This document shows positions 1 through 7,100 of a DNA stretch of 13,396 nt, one piece after another (position 1 is the first letter of the stretch; each line of letters starts with the position of its first letter). Location of the stretch: contig MU633830.1 in NCBI GenBank assembly GCA_026770595.1, positions 8,825 to 22,220 on the forward strand. Direction: 5' to 3'. Position numbers and translations under genes: made by a program. The notes beneath the pieces are model-generated. The model was not told the DNA's origin, ran no database searches, and was given only the letters and a program-made list of their open reading frames with translations. Source of the DNA: Ochromonadaceae sp. CCMP2298. Taxonomy: Eukaryota; Sar; Synurophyceae; Ochromonadales; Ochromonadaceae.

Positions 1-3000
1 GCCGAACTCGCACTGACCCAGCAACGCCTTACCCTATGCAAGGCAATTAATGTTTTAAGGTTAGGGTATGGGTAAGTACGATATATGAGAGTCTGATAGT
101 ATGGTATGATAGTATGAAGTTAGTAGTGCATGTTGGATAAAGGGTAAGGGTTATGGCTAGCATAACAGTATGATGGTATGATAGTATGACGGTATTATAG
201 TATGACAGTATAAATACAATAGTATAGTATCAATATACTAGTATAATAGTATTGTATAATAGTATAATAGTATAAATAATAGTATAAATATAATAGTGTA
301 CATATAATAGTATAATAAGGATAGATGTATGAATACCTGTGGTGTGAATCTTCCTAGTCGTATTTCGTTTAGTAGGGTTACGAATGCCACGTCTGCTTGT
401 CGCATAGGCTGTGTGTGTAATATAGTGAGGGGGGGTTAAATATGTATGTATAATATAGTGAGGGGGATTCAATAGAGGGGGGGGGGGGAGGGGGGAAGTT
501 AGATAGAGGTGTGAGGGAGGGATAAATGGTTTAGGGAGTAGGGAACACACCTGATTTAGAGATATAGTCTGGATTGCGCACAGGTCCCAGGCCTGGGACT
601 GGAAGCAGTACTTGGCTTGGTGCAGGTGCTCCTACGTGGGTTTAATAGGTAGATGTGGAGTGTGGGGTGGGTTTAATTAGGTTGGTACATAGAGAGGGAG
701 GGTTTAATAGGTACATAGAAAAGAGAACCCCCTCTCCCTACACATACGTATTAAACCCAACTATCCTCATTGGGTTTTATAGGCACCGGTGTTACCCCCT
801 ATATCATACTAATACATATTAAATCCCCCTCTCTATATTAAACCTCTATTAAAACCCCCTGACTATATAACACGCAAGTATAAAACCCACCTCTCCTCTT
901 GGGATGTTACCGCGCACAGGCGGTAGCTGGAAGAAGTCTCCACACAGTATGAGACGCACCCCGCCGAAGGGAAGCTGGTTGCCCCGCACCTAAGTAAGTA
1001 ATAGTAGTAGGCATAGGGTTATAAGTAATAATAAAAAGTTATAGTAATAAGTAATAGTAGAAAGTATAGGGTTATAAGCAACAGTAATAAGTTTAGGGTT
1101 ATACGTAATATAGGGTTTGAGCGTACGCGTAGATGTGTATAATTGAATGAATGTATAAGTATGAATATGTACCTCTCTCGCTATCTGCTCCAGTTTCGAG
1201 AACAACGCTCCTGACAGCATACTGACCTGGGTTTAAAAGGGTTATTAGTGGGGTTCAATCTATATTTGGAATATAGAGATGGGGGGGTTAAATACACATG
1301 AGCACGGTGTAGGGAGACCCCTTCTACTAGAAGTCACGCTACCAACACTAACCTCATCCACTACCAAATAGCACCTTATATATATTAGATGCCACTATAT
1401 TATACTATACTACTGTTTACAGGGGGGGGTTATTATGAGTGAACTCACCTCATCCACCACCAAGTACAGGGCCTGCTGCCACCTCTTAATGGCCCCCGGA
1501 CTGTCCCTGATCTTCCTCACCAACTCACTCACTGCCTCCTTGCCCAGCCCTATGCCTGCAAATGAGTGCAGGGTTTTGCCCCCTTTGTGTAGAGGGGATT
1601 AAAGGGGGTAAAATAGAGTGGGTTAAACACACATAAAGGGTATGGTTTATAGACTATTATAGGTTTTGTACTATTATACATGGTTTTTTTTATATATTGT
1701 TGTACATGGATTTTATACTCTTCATGGGTGTTACCTATGTGTGAAGCAGCGACGCCTGTCGTGGCTGGGGTAAGAGATTGAGGTAGGGTTTTATTTAAAG
1801 GTTAAAGTTGGGTGGTGGGTTAGGAGGGTTTAATGGAGAGCTTATATGGTTGATGGTGGGTTTATATTGTTTAAACACTGCAATCGAGGGTTTATATGAT
1901 GACAGACAGGTATATATCAAGGGTTTATATGCGTACCTGTGACGAAGACAGCACAGGGAGTCCAGGGTTCCTCCCTTAGGAGGTGGGTGGACTGCCGCAA
2001 CTTCTTCTTCAGGGCGTGCACTATCTCTGCTAGGAGGTGCGACTTGCCCGTACCTAGGGGAGAGGGTTTAATACACATTATAGTATAGAGAGAGGGGGTT
2101 CAAAAGATATCATGGTAGAGAAGAAGGTGGTTTAATACACACATCATAGAGAGAGGGGGTTTAATACATATGCCATAGGAGGGGTTTAAATACCTGCAGC
2201 GCCTGTGAGGAACAGGTTCTGCTTGCCGTGCAGGGCGCGGTCAAAAGCAGAGAGCTGCTCAGGGGAGAGGCTGGCTCGACCCTTGTGCCCCTGTGCCTGT
2301 GCCTCTTGTGTTCCCTCTGCCCCCTGCCCCTGTGCCTGTGCCCCCTCTCTCTGTCCCTGTGTCCCCTGTCCCCTATGCCCCGCCCGCCCTGCACTGTCTG
2401 CACCCCCTAAGGCACCCCCTACACCCCCTGTACTCCCAACACTGCCACCCCCCGCTCCGTCTGCAGGCCCGTCATTCCCCCGTCCGCCCCCGCCCCCGTC
2501 CCTGCACCTGCACTTTTACCTGTACCTGCACCCATCCCTGTCCCTGACCCTGACCCTGACCCTGACCCCGTATCTGCGTTTACCCCCTCTCCCTCTCCCT
2601 CTGCCTTCCCCTCCCCCATGTCCGGGTCATCATCGTAGTCAAAGGTGGGCAGAGTCACCGTAATCCACGCCCTCTCTGGTCCTGAGGCATCCATGCCCCC
2701 TGCACCCATATCGCCTGCACCCCCTGCACCCATACCCATTGTTGCATCCACACCCCTCGCACCCCCTGCACCCCCTGCACCCTCTGTAGAGAGAGACAGT
2801 CTAGCCCGCTTGCGACGCGCATCCACGTCAAAGGGGTCGCCATCGTTGTTAGCACTGAAGGCACCACCACTGCTGGCATTACCACTCCTGTCCGTGCCAC
2901 TGCTCGTGCTGGTGCTGTGTGTTTTGTGTGTGCTGTGTGTGCTGCTGCTATGACCATTATTGTGGTTGCTAGAGCCATCCCTTCCTCCAATCCTGTCCGT

Positions 3001-3378
3001 GCCATTGCCTGCGCCAGCACCATTCCCCCCGTCTCCGTCCCCACTAAGATGCTTCAACCTCCGCCGCACTTCATTCTCTGGTCTGTTCAGTCTCGCTGCC
3101 ATCCTGGAGGCGAGCAGGTCGAGCTCCGTCTGCAGCAAACAGTCCTCCAAGTCTGTCCAGACACCACTCCCAGAGTGGGCGAACATGGTTGGATTTTGAG
3201 CCCTTGACGTTGTGAATCGTTCGAGCCCTTGACCTGGTTGCTCGACAAGCGGGCTCGGGACGACTGCGTCTGTGTCGTGTCGACTCCTCTCCACGCTCAC
3301 TTTGCGCACGACCCCCAGGCTCGACTGATAGGGTCCCACGGTATGGGGCAGGAGCTCAGATGATGTGAGTGAGTGCAT
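1..3378 (-). CDS. PIF1-family DNA helicase, multi-exon, C-terminus cut off by the left window edge
   Basis: ATP-dependent 5'-3' DNA helicase family acting in genome and telomere maintenance (family knowledge). Exons, 5' to 3': about 3378-2520, about 2397-2194, 2053-1937, 1764-1735, 1582-1449, 1226-1173, 989-911, 615-551, 408-337, 33-<1; all junctions join in phase. Visible motifs: [13 protein letters not shown] and [15 protein letters not shown] (Walker A, split by an intron), [20 protein letters not shown] then GIGLG (motif Ia region), [11 protein letters not shown] (Walker B), [45 protein letters not shown]. Later helicase motifs lie outside the window. The N-terminal ~350 residues are a Gly/Ser/Thr-rich linker with a basic patch (ARRKRAR). 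Uncertain points: the start (ATG at 3378; next in-frame ATG at 3186), the exon 1/2 junction inside low-complexity sequence (acceptor after 2397, 2388 or 2406), and the exon 8 start (615, which keeps frame, against a site 13 nt upstream). Confidence 0.93.
34..336 (-). repeat. Intron 9 of the PIF1-like gene, 303 nt, AGTAT-rich simple repeat
   Basis: The intron lies between exons ending CCACAG|GTATTC and beginning GCATAG|GGTAAG. Its plus strand is made of degenerate AGTATGATGG / AGTATAATAGTAT units, densest at about 110-310. No coding potential or RNA gene is visible inside it; the ORF crossing it is a repeat artefact. Confidence 0.7.
477..494 (+). repeat. Poly(G) tract (poly(C) in the transcript)
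   Basis: Twelve G, one A, then a further run of G on the plus strand, inside the 409-550 intron of the PIF1-like gene. In the pre-mRNA it is a C-rich tract lying upstream of the acceptor of the exon at 408-337. It may serve as a polypyrimidine tract; it is also a likely sequencing and assembly trouble spot. Confidence 0.6.
616..910 (-). repeat. Intron 7 of the PIF1-like gene with GGGTTTAATAGGT-type repeats
   Basis: This 295-nt intron separates the [13 protein letters not shown] exon from the FQSQAW exon. Its left half holds several copies of a GTGGGTTTAATAGGTACATAGAGAG-like unit (about 637-740); its right half has CCTCTATATTAAACCCCCT units of opposite sense (about 820-890), giving the intron an inverted-repeat character. 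No extra exon could be fitted in phase, although human PIF1 has a somewhat longer linker at this place. Confidence 0.55.
1347..1370 (-). repeat. Intronic copy of the Walker B exon end and donor site
   Basis: This stretch matches 1443-1466, the 3' end of the exon coding for YLVVDE plus its donor, at 21 of 24 positions, displaced by 96 nt into the following intron (1227-1448). On the coding strand the copy reads through the junction as if unspliced, giving LVVDEVSV in one frame. It is not needed for the spliced reading frame. Confidence 0.75.
1735..1764 (-). CDS. 30-nt micro-exon of the PIF1-like gene (motif Ia)
   Basis: Between acceptor CCCCAG and donor GTAACACC lies a 30-nt exon coding for [10 protein letters not shown](G). 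It joins AVFVT of the upstream exon to [10 protein letters not shown] of the downstream one, exactly filling the conserved TA-TG-AA-IGG-T-HSFAG motif of PIF1 helicases. Phase is 1 on both sides, so skipping would keep frame but delete the motif. Confidence 0.9.
   Translation of the reverse strand, partial: PRQASLLHT
2054..2193 (-). repeat. Intronic minisatellite, GGGTTTAATACACA-type units
   Basis: The 140-nt intron that splits Walker A of the helicase is largely a tandem array of three to four degenerate units of about 30-36 nt, each holding GGTTTAATACACA followed by ATAGTATAGAGAGAGGGGG on the plus strand. The same unit type recurs in introns of the LRR gene at 8399-8492, 9621-9670 and 10236-10336. 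Confidence 0.7.
2520..3045 (-). other. Low-complexity linker of the PIF1-like helicase with NLS-like patch
   Basis: Exon 1 codes for a long Gly/Ala/Ser/Thr/Asp-rich stretch (for example [14 protein letters not shown] and [10 protein letters not shown]), a Ser/Thr/His run, the basic patch [10 protein letters not shown] that could serve nuclear import, and an acidic segment [11 protein letters not shown]. The DNA is a run of short degenerate repeats of GGTGCAGGG type, so length is probably variable between strains. The most likely splice donor is ACAG|GTAAAAG at 2519-2520; the exact end is uncertain because several GT dinucleotides occur in the repeat. Confidence 0.6.
3046..3162 (-). other. Possible Myb/SANT-like helix-turn-helix in the helicase N-terminus
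   Basis: The segment from [11 protein letters not shown] through [11 protein letters not shown] to RRRLKHL is the only non-low-complexity part of exon 1. Its pattern of W-x2-x-ED-x2-L, then A-x2-L-x-R, then V-x3-L-x2-L resembles the W-spaced three-helix SANT/Myb or related homeodomain-like fold that binds DNA or histone tails. It is followed by Gly/Asn/Ser/His-rich sequence. The motif match is by eye only and only one tryptophan is present, so a plain amphipathic helical pair is the alternative. Confidence 0.4.
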
Positions 3379-3588
3379 TGCAGTGCGAGATAAAAAGAGA
3401 AAGAAGTGGCCCTCTCCTCGGTTCTGATTTTCAAAAACCTTAGGACAAGTACGTACAATGTACCAGTACGTACAATGTTGCGGCGATGCCAAAAGCTTTT
3501 TGTTTATAGTTTTATGTGCAGTTGCAAATACACAGGCGAATACATATTATTCGACTTCTCGTTCTACACGAGCTGAAGACCCTACCTC
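3379..3588. promoter_or_regulatory. Intergenic gap between the LRR gene and the PIF1-like gene
   Basis: Both genes run leftward, so this short stretch must hold the 3' end signals of the LRR gene and the promoter or 5' leader of the helicase. Visible: a 14-nt direct repeat (AGTACGTACAATGT at 3448 and 3465, 17 nt apart), which contains the splice-donor-like palindrome GTACGTAC, and a small hairpin (CTCGT/ACGAG, 3558-3572). On the minus strand a CTATAAAC box lies near 3505-3512. The frame stays open upstream of the ATG at 3378 without another ATG, so a 5' leader intron (donor GTACGTAC near 3457 or 3474, acceptor AAATCAG near 3424) is possible. No AATAAA signal is seen. Confidence 0.4.
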
Positions 3589-4166
3589 CTACTTGAGCTT
3601 GAGGTCTGACAGCCTGTAGGGTCTGCGCGCCTTGCGCTTCTGCTCCGCCCTGTCCAGCCCCCTGCCTTCAGCGTCCGCCTCCAGGCATTCCTGCAGTCTG
3701 ATCATCTCCCTGTTCTGCAGCTTCGCGAACGTGTGCTCCCTCCTGCCGCTGCGCTGCTTCGCCTCGAGCTCCTTCTGCACCGCCTGGCTCTTGGCGGTCT
3801 GATAACTCATGCGGTGCTTGACCTCCTCGTTCTTCTCGTGCTCCTGGGCCCTCTCCCACGCATGCCTCGCACGTCGCACCTCGTCACCGCCGTAAATATC
3901 GTCCAGCAGGGCAGCCCGCTGCTCCACCTCCTGTCTGCTCTTCGCCACCTGCTGCTGGCGCCTCTGCTCGTCTGCCGCCTGGCGCAGGGCCTGGTCCCGC
4001 TGGGTGGCGTCGTCCAGGGCGTAGAAACGCAGAAAGGCTCCCGTGCGGCGGGACTGGGGGATGGGATAAAAAGGGTTTTTATCAGTTAGATATGCACACA
4101 CACACAATTATTCACACACATATATTTACACAAACACACACATATACACACACATATATATGTATG

Positions 4167-4199
<33 letters not shown>

Positions 4200-7100
4200 T
4201 TACCGCGAAGTACACATGCTTCACGTACTCCACCAGCCCCTCGTGCCACGTCTTGGGCATCCTCACCCGCAGCTCCTGAGAGGCGTCCGAATTAGATCAA
4301 CCATTAAGTGTAAAATGGGTTTTAGAAAGGAAAACAGTTAGCGTATGTATGTTCGAGGTGAAGAGAGCAGATTTGGTCCAGGGAATCATGATAAAAAGAC
4401 GTCTTTTATGTAATTCTACAACACCTACCTGGAGGAAGTCCTCAAACGACAGTCTGCCCATGTAGTGGTACACGCCCAGCTCCTCCCATAACTCCTGGGT
4501 TTAATGAGTATGGGTGAGTTTAATAGGTTAAGGCGGGTTTAATGGGTATAGGTGGGTTTGTTACATGGGTATTGGAGGTGGGTTTAATGGGTGGTACGGA
4601 TACAGTATAGTACGTACCTCCGCCGTGTCGTAGAAGGTTCGCAGTCCGTACAAAACGTCCACCGCGTCGGACAAATTATAGCCACCCGGGCCGTCAGTGG
4701 CGTGCTTTTCTGGCCATAATTTGCCCCACCGGGGGGGCAGGTCGTCCCAGGGGTTGTGGGCCAGCTGCACGGTGACGCTCTCCAGCACCTGGGTTTAATG
4801 GGTATGGGTGGATGTAATAGGTTAGGTGGGTTTAATAGGTGGTATAAGAGGAGGTGAGTTTCATTACATAGGTGGTAGAGAAGGAGATGGGTTAAATTGT
4901 GGGGGCAGCCATTGGGGGCAGGATCGTTGCGGTATGCGGTGTAGAGTACGTGCGGGGGGGTACAGCGGGTAAGGGAGGTATAGTACGTACATCGACGAAC
5001 TCCACAGGTAGGGCGCGCAGCTGGTTGCGGCTCAGGTCCAGCTCCTGCAGCTGAGTGGGTTTAATATGTATTGTTGTATATAAAGAGAGGTTTTAAATGC
5101 ATATAATAGAAGTAGGGGGTTAGGGGTTAGACATATATGGGAGGGGGGGGTAGTGGAGGCAGTGTACAGTACGTACTGTACATACTATATGGTGGGAGAC
5201 TCTACCTGCGTGAGGAGGTTGATATTGCGGGGCAGCAGGGCGATACTGTTGTTGCGCAGGTTGAGTCTCTGCAGAGATGATACGAGGTGCAGCTCCTGAG
5301 GGGCGTCCGTAGACCGAATTAGATAAACCATAAAGTTTAAAGTTTTAGAAAAAAAACAGTTAGCGTATGTGTATTCAAGGTGAAATGACCAGATTTGGTC
5401 CCGGGAATCATGATGAAAAGACGCCTATTATGAATAATTCGGACACCTACCAGGGGAAAAGAGGTGAATCGGTTGTTGGGTAGGTTGAGCACCCTGAGAG
5501 GGGATTCAATAGGTGCGTGTCACATAGAGAGGGAGGGTTTAATAGGTGTGTGATGTAGAGAGGGTTTAACAGTTTAGGGGTTGGGTTGTTAGGGTTGTTA
5601 GGGCTAGGTTATATGGGTGTATAGGTATATATAGGTATCACCTGAGGTGGGAGAGGTATGTGATGGTGTCGGGGAGGGAGGTCAGGAGGCAGCGCTCGGC
5701 GTTGATGGTCTCCAGCTGGGGGTGGGAGGAGGGGGCAGGGGAGAAAGGGATTGGGGAGAAGGAGTAAATATAGTATATGGTAAATATAGCATATAGGGTA
5801 AATATAGGGTGCATCTATGGTAAATATAGGGTGGATATAGGGTACATTTAGTGTAAATATAGTGTATATTGACATAGGCTACCTGCGGCAGCACCACTAT
5901 ACTTCTAGGGTGAATAAAGTGTATATATAGCGTATACATAGTGTACATTACATATACATTGTACAGTGTATACGTACCTGCTGCAGGGCCACTATGCTTC
6001 TGGGCAGCTCATCTACCCCGTTGAAGCTGATGTCCAGGTGCACCAGTGATGTCACCAGTCCTGTATCATACAGGGCATAGGGTATACAGGGTAAATTGTG
6101 AATATAGGATGAGATAATGAGTGAATTGAGGGTAAATAGAGGGATAATACAGGGTGAATAGAGGGTATAGGGTGAATAGAGGGTGAATAGAGGGAATAGG
6201 GCAAATAGAGGGTATAGGGATAATAGAGAGACATTATAGTGTAAATATAGTGTATATTGTCTTACCTATCGTGTCGGGCAGACAGCCACTGAGGTCGTTA
6301 TAGGGCACCTCCAGCTTCTGCAGCAGTGCACAGGAGCCCAATTCAGGCGGCTGAGACGTGTCCGAATATGATAAACCATAAAAGGAAACATTAGCAAAAG
6401 ACAAGTCGTATATGTAAACAAGGTTAAAAGTCAAGATTTGGTCCCTTATATAGATAAAAATACATATTTAACACAATTCGGACACTTACCAGTGAGGCGA
6501 TTTGGTTCCGGTGCAGGCGCAGCTCTTGCAGATGTCGGAGCATCCCGACCTCTATGGGCAGAGCGGAGAGGCGGTTGGCTGGCATAGAGGGGAGAGGGGA
6601 AATATAGGGGAAATATAGGGTGAATAAAGGGTAAATGTAGGGTAAATATAGGGTAAATGTAGGGTAAATTTAGGGTGAATATAGGGTGAATATAGGGTGA
6701 ATGTAGGGTGAATATAGGGTAAATATAGGGTGAATATAGGGTGAATATAGGGTAAATATACGGTGAATATAGTGTACATAAAGTGTATGTCTTACACGAC
6801 AGATCGAGCAGCGTAAGGGTGGCCATATTTCCCAAATCGGGGGATAATTCTCGCGCAGCGTTTGTGCGCATGTTGAGGTATTTGAGGGAGGAGAGGTGGG
6901 AGAATATGTGCGGAGAGGTGACGATCTCGTTGTTCTCGAGGTTGCAGTATTGGAGGGCCGAGAGGGCGCCGAACGAGGCGGGTAGGTAGGTGATGCAGTT
7001 GGTGGCGGCGTCTAGGTATGACAGGGATGCGCAATCGCCCATGTGGTAGGGCAGGGCGCCCACGCGGTTGGAGGATAGGTCCTGGGAGGTTTAGGTTTAT

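Larger units (their letters stand above)
3589..4788 (-). other. LRR gene exons 26-29: LRR cap, linker and C-terminal coiled coil
   Basis: Exons 4788-4618, 4494-4429, 4275-4204, 4053-3589 (residues 1154-1410). Exon 26 holds a cap-like NPWDDLPPRWGKLW segment. Exons 27-28 code for short hydrophobic-aromatic pieces (YHYMGRLSFEDFLQ and TWHEGLVEYVKHVYF). The 465-nt last exon is a Glu/Arg/Gln-rich coiled coil (DQALRQAADEQRRQQQVAKS, EQKRKARRPYRLSDLKLK) ending at TAG. Confidence 0.85.

Noticed and set aside
2054-2193. Regular repeats that might suggest a CRISPR array
   Set aside because: Units are degenerate, lack unique spacers, lie inside a eukaryotic intron and recur in other introns.
2500-2545. 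A second P-loop-like text GAGTGKS in exon 1 of the helicase
   Set aside because: Chance product of the Gly/Thr-rich repeat. The likely donor ACAG|GTAAAAG cuts it, and the true Walker A (GAAGTGKS) is formed by the next exons.
2205-2663. Pro-rich plus-strand ORF of 152 aa
   Set aside because: Antisense of the Gly-rich low-complexity exons of the PIF1-like gene, whose helicase motifs fix the coding strand.
4270-6500. Target-site duplications flanking the introner-like copies
   Set aside because: No direct repeat beyond 2-4 nt could be placed consistently at all three copies by eye, so none is claimed.
5609-6779. Minus-strand ORFs with an 11-residue IFTLYSPYIHP-type repeat that look like a repeat protein
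   Set aside because: They come from intronic tandem repeats of 11-12 bp that stay open in every frame; the LRR exons on either side splice over them in phase.
6596-6790. TAGGGT-rich sequence resembling telomeric repeats
   Set aside because: The period is 11 bp with AT-rich filler, not a 6-7 bp telomere unit, and it lies inside a gene.
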